DNA of 64,000 nt from Tractidigestivibacter montrealensis (GTDB lineage Bacteria; Actinomycetota; Coriobacteriia; Coriobacteriales; Atopobiaceae). Numbering within the stretch: the stretch's first letter is position 1; each line of letters begins with the position of its first letter. The position numbers were made by a program, and so were the translations under genes. Below the pieces are notes generated by a model. That model saw only the letters and a list, made by a program, of their open reading frames with translations, did no database searches and was not told the DNA's origin. The stretch spans positions 62,001-126,000 of the forward strand of contig NZ_JANSKA010000004.1 in assembly GCF_024741235.1 (NCBI RefSeq), in the 5' to 3' direction. This document shows positions 54,959 through 62,926 of this stretch, piece after piece.

Positions 54959-56340
54959 CGCAAACTACCCAAGAGCAGGCGCCGCGCGTTCCTCGTCGCA
55001 TCGCGCAGGTGATCATAAATTCCCTGAAGGGCGGCGTCGTCCCGCGCGTTGGCCTGCCCTACATCACGGTGGGCCGCGACCGCGAGGTGGCCGCTCTCCT
55101 GCACGACCTCGACTTCGTTGCCGATGGCGGTGCCAGCTTCCGCTTCCTGGTGGGTCGTTATGGCAGCGGCAAGAGCTTCCTGCTCCAGACCATTCGCAAC
55201 CATGCAATGGGGAGGGGCTTTGTGGTTGCGGACGCGGACCTCTCGCCCGAGAGGCGCCTACAGGGCACGGGCGGCCAAGGCCTTGCCACCTACCGCGAGC
55301 TCATCCGCAACCTCAGCACCAAGACCAGGCCAGAGGGCGGTGCCCTCAACCTGGTGCTCGACCGTTGGGTCTCCAACGTGCAGTCGCAGGTGACGCTCGA
55401 GGACGGCCTCGCCCCGGAAGACCCGGCTTTCGCCGACGCCATGGAGCGGCGCATCATGGGCACCATGGCCTTGGTGCAGGAGCTAGTCCATGGCTACGAC
55501 TTTGCGCGCCTTCTCACCATGTACTGGCGCGCTCACCTCGAGGGCGACGACGAGACCAAGGCCAACGTCACCAAGTGGTTCCGTGGCGAGTACCGTAACA
55601 AGACCGAGGCCAGGCGCGAGCTGGGCGTGGGCATCGTGATTGGTGACGATGACTGGTACGACTACCTCAAGATTCTTGCGACCTTCCTTGTGGGGGCGGG
55701 CTACAAGGGCCTTGTCATCCTCCTCGACGAGATGGTGAACCTCTACAAGATCCCCAATGCGGTGAGCAGGCAGTACAACTACGAGAAGGTGCTCACCATG
55801 TACAACGATACACTCCAGGGCAAGGCGCATCACCTGGGCATCATCATGAGCGGAACGCCTCAGGCTGTGGAGGACAGGCGGAGAGGGCTCTACTCCTACG
55901 AGGCGCTCCGGAGCCGCCTCACGCAGGGGCGCTTCTCGCAGGACGGCCTGGTGGACATGCTGGCGCCGGTCATCCGCCTGGAGCCACTCACCCACGAGGA
56001 GCTGCTGGTGCTCGTCGAGAAGCTCGCGGACATCCACGCGGGACTCTTTGGGTACCAGCGCACCATTACCCAGGACGAGCTTGTGCGCTTCCTCGAGACC
56101 GAGTACGGTCGCGTGGGCGCGGACACACACCTCACCCCGCGAGAGGTCATCCGCGACTTTGTCGAGATGCTCGACATCCTTTCGCAGAACCCCGGTGTCA
56201 CGGTTGAGCAGCTGCTTGGCAGTGGGCAGTTCACGTCGCCGGTGAAGGCGCCGGCAGAGCAGGGCGCGGCGTCGTTTGCTGCGCCAGGAGGCGGGCAGGC
56301 CCCTGCCGCGCAGGACGAGTTCGCCGAGTTCGACATCTAG
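54955..56340 (+). CDS. DUF2791 / BrxD-like P-loop ATPase
   Basis: 461 aa. Matches the P-loop family annotated as BREX BrxD (DUF2791, PF10923): starts RRIAQVIINSLKGGVVPRVGLPYITVGRDREV, Walker A GRYGSGKS (67-74), Walker B GLVILLDEM (252-260), MSGTPQAVEDRRRGLYSYEALRSRL near 310, and a winged-helix-like C-terminal part (about 375-425). The last 40 residues are Ala/Pro/Gly-rich and end in an acidic EFAEFDI. It is sandwiched between the TerB protein (4-nt overlap) and the helicase (6-nt gap), so the three are co-translated. Confidence 0.88.
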   Translation: MTQTTQEQAPRVPRRIAQVIINSLKGGVVPRVGLPYITVGRDREVAALLHDLDFVADGGASFRFLVGRYGSGKSFLLQTIRNHAMGRGFVVADADLSPERRLQGTGGQGLATYRELIRNLSTKTRPEGGALNLVLDRWVSNVQSQVTLEDGLAPEDPAFADAMERRIMGTMALVQELVHGYDFARLLTMYWRAHLEGDDETKANVTKWFRGEYRNKTEARRELGVGIVIGDDDWYDYLKILATFLVGAGYKGLVILLDEMVNLYKIPNAVSRQYNYEKVLTMYNDTLQGKAHHLGIIMSGTPQAVEDRRRGLYSYEALRSRLTQGRFSQDGLVDMLAPVIRLEPLTHEELLVLVEKLADIHAGLFGYQRTITQDELVRFLETEYGRVGADTHLTPREVIRDFVEMLDILSQNPGVTVEQLLGSGQFTSPVKAPAEQGAASFAAPGGGQAPAAQDEFAEFDI

Positions 56341-56346
56341 GCCGCC

Positions 56347-58758
56347 ATGGACGCTTTCGACCGCTATGCGCCGTTCATCCAGGACTTCATCTACGACCAC
56401 GACTGGCAGAGTCTACGGGCGGTGCAGGTTGCCGCCGCAGACGCCATCTTCAACACCGACGAGAACGTCCTGCTCACGGCTTCCACCGCCTCGGGCAAGA
56501 CGGAGGCTGCATTCTTCCCCATCCTGACGGAGCTTTGGGAGGACCCACCGGCTTCGGTTGGCTGCGTGTACATCGGCCCGCTCAAGGCACTGATTAACGA
56601 CCAGTTCCTACGCCTCGAGGACCTCTGCGCCGATGGCAACATACCCGTGTGGCACTGGCATGGCGACGTCTCGCAGTCGCACAAGGCTAAGATGCTCAAG
56701 CATCCCTCGGGCATCCTGCAGATCACGCCGGAGTCGCTCGAGTCCATGCTGCTTCACCGCCATAACGCTATCCCTCGTATCTTTGGCGACCTGCGCTTTG
56801 TCGTGATAGACGAGGTGCATTCGCTCCTGCGAGGAGACCGAGGCGGCCAGACGCTCTGCTGCCTTGAGCGCCTCTCGCGACTGGCGGGCGTGGTGCCGCG
56901 CCGCATTGGCCTCTCGGCCACCATCGGCGACCCAGAGGCAACAGGTGCGTACCTCTCCGCAGGTACGGGTCGCGGATGCGTCATCCCCAGGCTGGAGGCC
57001 CCCAAGGAGCGGTGGCGTCTTTCGATGGAGCACTTCTACGTGAGTGGGCCGCAGGCGCCGGAGCGCGGCGAGGATGGGCTTGGTCATGGCGCTGGTGCGG
57101 AACCAGCGGAGGCAACGTACGAGACCCCCCTGCGTACGGTAGCCGAGCAGCGCGTGCCCAGCCGAGAGGAGCGCGTGGAGGACGTCTCGCCAAGCGTCGC
57201 CGCGCCCCAGACCGAGCAACCGGAACCCGAGGCCCCCACAGACAGGGCGCCCGTCTTCGCAGACCCTGGGCTTGCCTACGTCTTCGAGCACACGCGTGGT
57301 CGCAAGTGCCTGGTCTTCGCCAACTCTCGCGAGGAGTGCGAGGCCGTTACCACAACGCTGCGCCAGTACTGCGAGGCGGTAGGGGAGCCAGACCGCTTCC
57401 TCATCCATCATGGCAACCTCTCGGCAAGCTTCAGGCAGACTGCCGAGGAGCTCATGCGCGACGAGGACGCAAACCTCACCACGGTGACCACCTCGACGCT
57501 CGAGCTGGGCATTGACATCGGGCGCCTGGAGCGGGCGTTCCAGATAGACGCACCGTTCACGGTGAGCTCGTTTCTGCAGCGCATGGGGCGTACCGGCAGG
57601 CGTGGCCAGCCAAGCGAGATGTGGTTCGTGATGCGCGAAGACGAGCCCGAGGCCAGGGCACTTCTCCCCGAGACCGTGCCCTGGAAGCTGCTGCAGGGCA
57701 TTGCACTCGTGCAGCTCTACGTGGAGGAGCGCTGGGTCGAGCCGCCGAGGCTGGACGGCCTGCCCTACAGCCTTCTTTACCACCAGACCATGGCGACGCT
57801 TGCCTCGACGGGCGAGCTCTCGCCCGCGGACCTTGCGCGCCGCGTGCTTACCCTCTCGCCCTTCCATCGCGTGACAGCAGATGACTATCGTACGCTGCTG
57901 CGGCTCCTCGTCGAGACCGACCAGATCGAGCGCACCGAGACGGGCAGGCTCATCGTTGGCCTTGCGGGCGAGCGCGTGACGAACGACTTCCGCTTCTATG
58001 CAACGTTTGCCGAGGACGAGGAGTACACGGTGCGCTCGGAGTCCCAGGAGCTGGGGACAATCGTGCAGCCGCCGCCCGTGGGGGAGCGCATTGCCATTGC
58101 GGGCGCCGTTTGGGTGATCGAGGAGATTGACTACAAGCGCCATCTCATCGAGTGCACGCAGGTTAAGGGCAAGGTCCCCGCGTACTTTGGAATGTGCGCA
58201 GGAGACGTGAACACCCGCGTGCTCGAGCGCATGCGGGGCGTTCTCCGCGAGACGTGCGACTATCCCTACCTGCGCACGAATGCGCGCGCCCGGCTGGCGC
58301 AGGCGCGTCATGTGGCGTCGTTAGCCCATCTGGCGTCAGAGCCGCTCGTGTGCCTGGGTGGTACCTCATGGTGTCTTCTGCCCTGGCTGGGGAGCTACGC
58401 GTTTCTCGCGCTCGAGCGCTTCCTCAAGATTCGCTGCGCCGACAAGCTCGGGCTCAAGGGGCTGGACTCCTCGCGCCCATACTTCATGCAGTTTACGATG
58501 AGCGCCGATGCGCATACGTTCTACCGCGTGGTTAAGGAGGAGGCCGCGCTCCCGCTTGACCCCATGGAGCTGGTCTATCCCGGTGAGGTTCCTCGCTTCG
58601 ACAAGTACGACGGGTTTGTGTCCGACGAGCTGGTTCGCAAGGGCTTTGCCTATGGCGTGCTAGACGTTGAGGGCATGCTGGCACGCGTGCTTTCGTGGCC
58701 GGATGCGCCCGGATATGACATTCCCGCCTTGCCTTGCACGAATCTGTCAGGAATCTGA
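56347..58758 (+). CDS. Lhr/BrxHI-like superfamily 2 helicase
   Basis: 803 aa. Walker A TASTASGKTEAAFF (residues 44-57), Ib-region QITPES, motif II DEVH (155-158), motif III LSATIGDP (189-196). There is a 70-residue disordered, Glu/Pro-rich insertion (233-305), then the second RecA domain with FANSREECE (324-332), TSTLELGIDIGRL and the motif VI QRMGRTGRRGQP (411-422). A long C-terminal domain with winged-helix features follows, as in Lhr and BREX BrxHI helicases. No nuclease motif is seen. Third gene of the TerB operon. Confidence 0.9.
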   Translation: MDAFDRYAPFIQDFIYDHDWQSLRAVQVAAADAIFNTDENVLLTASTASGKTEAAFFPILTELWEDPPASVGCVYIGPLKALINDQFLRLEDLCADGNIPVWHWHGDVSQSHKAKMLKHPSGILQITPESLESMLLHRHNAIPRIFGDLRFVVIDEVHSLLRGDRGGQTLCCLERLSRLAGVVPRRIGLSATIGDPEATGAYLSAGTGRGCVIPRLEAPKERWRLSMEHFYVSGPQAPERGEDGLGHGAGAEPAEATYETPLRTVAEQRVPSREERVEDVSPSVAAPQTEQPEPEAPTDRAPVFADPGLAYVFEHTRGRKCLVFANSREECEAVTTTLRQYCEAVGEPDRFLIHHGNLSASFRQTAEELMRDEDANLTTVTTSTLELGIDIGRLERAFQIDAPFTVSSFLQRMGRTGRRGQPSEMWFVMREDEPEARALLPETVPWKLLQGIALVQLYVEERWVEPPRLDGLPYSLLYHQTMATLASTGELSPADLARRVLTLSPFHRVTADDYRTLLRLLVETDQIERTETGRLIVGLAGERVTNDFRFYATFAEDEEYTVRSESQELGTIVQPPPVGERIAIAGAVWVIEEIDYKRHLIECTQVKGKVPAYFGMCAGDVNTRVLERMRGVLRETCDYPYLRTNARARLAQARHVASLAHLASEPLVCLGGTSWCLLPWLGSYAFLALERFLKIRCADKLGLKGLDSSRPYFMQFTMSADAHTFYRVVKEEAALPLDPMELVYPGEVPRFDKYDGFVSDELVRKGFAYGVLDVEGMLARVLSWPDAPGYDIPALPCTNLSGI

Positions 58759-58759
58759 C

Positions 58760-58775
58760 GAGAACAAATGTTCTC
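58760..58775. promoter_or_regulatory. SOS-box-like palindrome after the TerB operon
   Basis: GAGAACAAATGTTCTC, a perfect palindromic pair of GAAC/GTTC halves with 4-bp spacing. It fits the Gram-positive LexA consensus GAAC-RNRY-GTTC exactly. It lies 2 nt after the helicase stop and 150 nt before the 201-aa gene, next to AT-rich TACGATAGTATCG. LexA control of the downstream gene is inferred. Confidence 0.55.
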
Positions 58776-58925
58776 ATACATGGTACGATAGTATCGCAAG
58801 GGATGAAGCCACCCCGGAGGCCCCCACTGGCACGTGATGGCGCACCTCTCCCTTGCAAACAACGCTCGAGCGTGGTCGGCGACGGCCGGCCTCCTGTTGG
58901 TTGTTTGAGGTCTGGGGGCAATCAT

Positions 58926-59531
58926 ATGTCTGGATACCAGGAGAGTTTGGTCAAGGTCAGCTGCTTGGCAGAGGCGGCCGGCATCCGCAGGGCGTTTGAC
59001 GAGTGGAAGGTTCCGTTCTTTCGCATGTACGGGGTGGAGCGTGCAGTACGGGATGTGAGCCCAGACCTCCCCTCCAGAGAAGGTGACATGCTCTGCCTGC
59101 CCCGCATTCCCATAAGAGATGGAGATCTGTTCGTGGTGCTGTGCGGGGATCGGCATCCCTATCAGTGCTGTAGCGGAAGATGGTTCTACATTGATGGGCT
59201 CGCAGACGCCGTGCACGAGAATTACCGCTCCTACCTTGTTCCCGTGGACGAGGACAGGGTGCGCTCCTCTTGGGGTGACAACGCTCGTCTCGCCCAGCGC
59301 TCGTATGTGAACTGGAAGGACTACCTCGCCAACGTCGCAAAGACTTGGGACAACGACGAGGTGGATCCAAGGGCGCGGTTTGCGGAGGTTGTCTACGGCA
59401 TTGGCGAAAAGGCACCCGCAATTATGGGAATAGACCCAGATCCTATCTACGCCATCGCGCGGATGCTCCGAGAGCGTGGGGTCACGGGGGCAATTGTAAA
59501 CGGCAAGGTCCCCATGGAGGACATCATGTAG
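58926..59531 (+). CDS. Conserved-looking hypothetical protein, possibly SOS-controlled
   Basis: 201 aa, not recognised. Soluble, no signal peptide or membrane span. It contains three close Cys (VVLCGDRHPYQCCSGRWFYIDGLADAV, residues about 74-100), a Trp/Tyr-rich middle (SYVNWKDYLANVAKTW) and a C-terminal helix pair. The ATG at 58926 is preceded by GGTCTGGGGGC, a weak ribosome site. It lies directly behind the TerB-ATPase-helicase operon and an SOS-like box, so it may be an accessory part of that system or an unrelated gene. Confidence 0.55.
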   Translation: MSGYQESLVKVSCLAEAAGIRRAFDEWKVPFFRMYGVERAVRDVSPDLPSREGDMLCLPRIPIRDGDLFVVLCGDRHPYQCCSGRWFYIDGLADAVHENYRSYLVPVDEDRVRSSWGDNARLAQRSYVNWKDYLANVAKTWDNDEVDPRARFAEVVYGIGEKAPAIMGIDPDPIYAIARMLRERGVTGAIVNGKVPMEDIM

Positions 59532-59588
59532 GCGATAGGGGGGACTGCTGGACGGAGGTTCGCAGCGACGGGTGGTTCCCAGGGTCAC

Positions 59589-60482
59589 CTACTCGCGTTG
59601 GCGCTTCTTGCCCTCGCGCTGCGCTTCCATCTCGTCGAGCCGCCGCTCATTCTCCTGGTACTGCTCTGCAGGTACTGGCTTTACGTGCAGGCCTTCCGCC
59701 CAGTTGCCGCTCTCGTTCCTCTTGAGGTGTCGGTAGCCAATTACGGAGAAGACCAGCGCCCCGGCAAAGTTCACGAGCAGGTCCTTCATGGTGTCGATAA
59801 GCCCAATGTCAAGGTAGCCGTTGATGGTCGTGGTGTCGCCGCTAGCGGTGGTAATGGCGGTCGTCGCTATGTCGCGTATCTGGATGCGATTGCCTTCGTT
59901 TGCAGGGTCAAGCGCCACGGAGGAGATGCTTGTGACAAAGGTGTCCTTCTGCATGTCCATCCCCAGGAAGGTATCGAAGCCAAACTCGACAAACTCCCAC
60001 AGCACGCCGATGGTCATCGAGAAGCAGAAGGCAACAATTGTCACGTAGATGGGGGAGAGGTTGATGTTCTTGCTCGAACGGTTAAGGAGGTCCACCAGGG
60101 AGAAGCCTATGGCAGCACACAGGAAGCCGTTGAGCGTGTGCAGGACGGTGTCCCAGCCGGGAATTAGCACGTAGTAGTGGTCAATCTCGCCAAGGATCTC
60201 GGCGGCAAAGATGAATGTGTAGATGATTGCCTGGAAGAGACCGGGAATCTCGATGTGCGCCTTGTCCTCCACGATGGAAGGCACCAGAAAAAGGACGAGC
60301 ACCAGGATGGAGATGGCCACGCCTTCCCAGCGTTGGGTCATGATGCAGCGGATGAGCGTGAGCAGGACGAGTACCCTGAGAATCGAATAGAGGATGAAGG
60401 TGCGGCGGTGAGCGCTATGCGGTCCTTGAGGCGTCGCATAAACGCCTGGAGCTTGCCCCTTGCCATGCGTACATCCTTTCAC
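59589..60482 (-). CDS. Integral membrane protein, possibly frameshifted at its N-terminus
   Basis: The open frame gives up to 297 aa from a GTG at 60482: about six transmembrane helices between residues 28 and 185 (FILYSILRVLVLLTLIRC..., IPGWDTVLHTLNGFLCAAIGFSLVDLLN, VLWEFVEFGFD), a loop, another helix near 240, and a charged tail ending in EAQREGKKRQRE. The only good ribosome site (AAAGGA) fits an ATG at 60466 in another frame, reading MARGKLQAFMRRLKDRIAL, which would join sensibly to the RRTFILYS part after a one-base shift near 60405-60415. So the gene may carry a frameshift. Family unknown. Confidence 0.6.
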   Translation of the reverse strand: MKGCTHGKGQAPGVYATPQGPHSAHRRTFILYSILRVLVLLTLIRCIMTQRWEGVAISILVLVLFLVPSIVEDKAHIEIPGLFQAIIYTFIFAAEILGEIDHYYVLIPGWDTVLHTLNGFLCAAIGFSLVDLLNRSSKNINLSPIYVTIVAFCFSMTIGVLWEFVEFGFDTFLGMDMQKDTFVTSISSVALDPANEGNRIQIRDIATTAITTASGDTTTINGYLDIGLIDTMKDLLVNFAGALVFSVIGYRHLKRNESGNWAEGLHVKPVPAEQYQENERRLDEMEAQREGKKRQRE

Positions 60483-60690
60483 GGTTCAAAATGTGATGAA
60501 AAGTATCGTAGTCCACCCAGGGCGTGCGCAAGGGCGAGAAGGTCACGCACTGCCTGCTGGCCGCCAGTTCCCATCATGGATGTGCCGAGAAATGCCGGGG
60601 GTTGTGAACGGCGGACGCATTGGATGGGTAGTATCCGGTTGCATGATTCCGCATACGGTGCCAGCACGTGTCTCACGAGGGGGTACATCC

Positions 60691-61482
60691 ATGGAAGACA
60701 ACGTCTCAGATCCCATCGTGGTCCCAACGACCGCGAAGAAGGAAGCCCCGATCATCCAGGCCAGGCTGCGTCATAAGATTCTCAAGATGCCGGAAGAGGC
60801 ATGGAAGGCAAGCGGCATCAGGATCTTTGGACGCAAGATTCGCGCTCTCGTCTACACCACAGACCTCGCGGTCATCAAGAACTGCGATGCCGATGCCGTC
60901 TTTGCGGTCTACCCCTTCACCCCGCAGCAGTCCATCTCCGAGGCCATCATCGACGCTTCGAGCATCCCGGTGTTCTGTGGCATCGGGGGAGGCACCACGC
61001 GCGGCGTGCGCACGGTGACGCTTGCACATGACGTGGAGTGCCAGGGGGCCATGGGCGTGGTGCTCAACTCGCCTATTTCTAACGTCAACCTCCGCGCCGT
61101 CTCCCTTGCCATCGACATTCCCACGGTCATTACCGTGGTGAGTGCCGATACCGACATCGCCGCACGTATCGACGCCGGTGCGGCCATCATCAACGTCGCT
61201 GGCGGCAAGGACACGCCGGCTATCGTGAGCAAGATTCGCGAGAAGTTCCCTGACGTGCCCATCATTGCGTCGAGCGGTGGCACAGAGGAGTCCACGAGGG
61301 CAACAATCGAGGCCGGCGCCAACGCCATCACGTACACTCCGCCCGCGCCAGCCATCCTCTTCAAGCAGATGATGGCACAGTACCGCAGCCCCGCGTCCAC
61401 CGCAGAGCAGCCCCAGCACACGGCGCTCGAGGTGCTTCAGGCCGCGGGTCTCTGGCACGACCAGCACGACCAACAGCAGTAA
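60691..61482 (+). CDS. TIM-barrel phosphate-binding-type protein of unknown function
   Basis: 263 aa. Alternating beta-alpha pattern with VFAVYPFTPQQSISEAIIDAS, PVFCGIGGGTTRG, GVVLNSPISN, PTVITVVSADTDIAARIDAGAAIINVAGG and IIASSGGTEESTRATIEAGANAITYTPP. The Gly-rich loops at the ends of late strands resemble the phosphate sites of HisA/NanE/ThiG-like barrels. Proteins of this type are common in anaerobes without known activity. Start ATG 7 nt after GAGGGGG. A terminator follows. Confidence 0.65.
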   Translation: MEDNVSDPIVVPTTAKKEAPIIQARLRHKILKMPEEAWKASGIRIFGRKIRALVYTTDLAVIKNCDADAVFAVYPFTPQQSISEAIIDASSIPVFCGIGGGTTRGVRTVTLAHDVECQGAMGVVLNSPISNVNLRAVSLAIDIPTVITVVSADTDIAARIDAGAAIINVAGGKDTPAIVSKIREKFPDVPIIASSGGTEESTRATIEAGANAITYTPPAPAILFKQMMAQYRSPASTAEQPQHTALEVLQAAGLWHDQHDQQQ

Positions 61483-61527
61483 GTCTAACGCCATAGACTG
61501 GCTGGCCTTCCCAGCCAGCAACCAGAG

Positions 61528-61557
61528 AAGGTCGGGGCATCACGTCCCCGACCTTTT
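61528..61557 (+). terminator. Terminator after the TIM-barrel gene
   Basis: AAGGTCGGGG (61528-61537) pairs with CCCCGACCTT (61546-61555), followed by TTC; the T-run is TTTT. Confidence 0.8.
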
Positions 61558-61686
61558 CAGCTTTCGCGCAACGTCGTGCCCATGGGATGGTGTGAGACCT
61601 CGAAGGGGTTCCGTGGCGCATCGTGGGGAAGACTCTTCCGCAAGACGACGCCATGGCGCCGCGCAAACGGAAGAGGGGAGTCTCAC

Positions 61687-62817
61687 ATGCGCGAGGAGAC
61701 ATCGTCCGAAACCAAGCAGGTCCCAACGGAGGTCCTGTCGGACGAAGCGGTTGCCGCTCCGCGAGTGGCGCACTGGTGGAGGCGCCCCGTTGCCGCCACG
61801 TCTCGCGCGTCCAAGGCCGCCTGCATGCTTGCTGCGGCATTTGCTCTCACGGCGGTCTTGGGCGTAACCCCCTCGAAAGTCGTCGCCGAGGAACTGGACC
61901 ATGCGGGGGTCATCCAGGAGGAGGTGGGACAGGAGTCTCTTGCCAGTGAGGGTGCTGACCAGACGGTCTCTGCACAAGATGACTCTGACAACCACAACGC
62001 GGTACAGGTCGCGGCAACCGTGCCCGACCCTATAGAGCCCCACATGCAGCCCACAACGGATTCGTCAACGTCTCTATCGCTTGCCGCGGCCTACGTCTCG
62101 GAGGAGCAGAACGAATCTGGGGATGGCTCCGGCGGTGACGATGATGCCACGAGTGAAGACTCGGAAAGAGAGCTCAACGACGAAGTTCTCACCTCTACGG
62201 GCGATGGCTCCACCGTGCTGGTGGGCGCTGGCGAGTCCCTCGTGGCGCGAGGATCGACCATCATCTCGCTTTCCCCTTCAGATTCCTCTGCGTTGAGCGT
62301 CACTGACGGCGCGACAGCAGATATCGCAGCAGCTTCGACGCTCTCTGCGCGCGGCGAGAATTCCATCGCGCTTGCCTGCGCTGGGACGGGATCCCTTGCC
62401 TGCCTGAGCGACTCGTCTGCCTATGCCTCTGGCGAGAAGTGCGCCGCTATCGCCGCGACTGACGGAGCAAGCGTCTCGATGGAGCGCGGAAGCCTCGAGG
62501 CAACGCCGGGCACCATAGTGCGCGCCGAGGGGTCTGGCAGCAGCGTCTCTCTCGTCGACGTCCAGATCCTCTCGACTGGTTCCCTTGCGGAGCTCTGCGG
62601 CGACGCAGCTCTCTCGCTTGACGGCGTCACCTCCGCAAGTTCCCATGCCGCGGCAATCTACGTTGCCGCCGGCGTGCCAAGCCTTCGCCTCACCAACGGC
62701 TCCGTCGTGCGAGGGACCATCGTGATAGCTGATGGGGCGGACATCGACATCCAGACCGACGCAACCTCGCGCATCGACGGTCGCATCGTGTACCTCTCTG
62801 CCGCAAACGTCGCGTAG
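61687..62817 (+). CDS. Secreted Ser/Ala/Thr-rich surface protein of unknown function
   Basis: 376 aa. It has a long cytoplasmic-looking N-terminus (1-45, containing a WWRRP motif), one hydrophobic helix (about 46-65, ACMLAAAFALTAVLGVT) ending at a plausible AEE cleavage site, an acidic linker (DGSGGDDDATSEDSE, near 150) and then about 200 residues of short regular beta units (GDGSTVLVGAGESLVARGSTIIS, GADIDIQTDATSRIDGRIVYLSAANVA), like a right-handed beta-helix. No LPxTG anchor is seen. Start ATG after GAGGGGAG. Confidence 0.65.
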   Translation: MREETSSETKQVPTEVLSDEAVAAPRVAHWWRRPVAATSRASKAACMLAAAFALTAVLGVTPSKVVAEELDHAGVIQEEVGQESLASEGADQTVSAQDDSDNHNAVQVAATVPDPIEPHMQPTTDSSTSLSLAAAYVSEEQNESGDGSGGDDDATSEDSERELNDEVLTSTGDGSTVLVGAGESLVARGSTIISLSPSDSSALSVTDGATADIAAASTLSARGENSIALACAGTGSLACLSDSSAYASGEKCAAIAATDGASVSMERGSLEATPGTIVRAEGSGSSVSLVDVQILSTGSLAELCGDAALSLDGVTSASSHAAAIYVAAGVPSLRLTNGSVVRGTIVIADGADIDIQTDATSRIDGRIVYLSAANVA

Positions 62818-62828
62818 TCCTTGGGCGC

Positions 62829-62834
62829 TATACT
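62829..62834 (+). promoter_or_regulatory. -10-like box upstream of hisS
   Basis: TATACT followed by TG, the same TATACTTG word as upstream of rapZ (about 15035). No clear -35 at 17 bp. The roughly 90-nt leader shows no T-box features. Confidence 0.4.
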
Positions 62835-62926
62835 TGCAACCCGAACATGGTCGCGGAAGGCGGTGTGTGGACGCGTCGCTCGTGGCCGCGACCAGATGCG
62901 CCCGGGCGGCGCGAAAGGAGCATCAC

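Noticed and set aside
53108-58758. Complete BREX system
   Set aside because: Only BrxD- and BrxHI-like genes are present; no PglZ phosphatase, PglX methylase, BrxC/PglY ATPase, BrxA or BrxB on either side.
62818-62926. T-box leader upstream of hisS
   Set aside because: The leader is only about 90 nt, with no T-box sequence, specifier stem or terminator.
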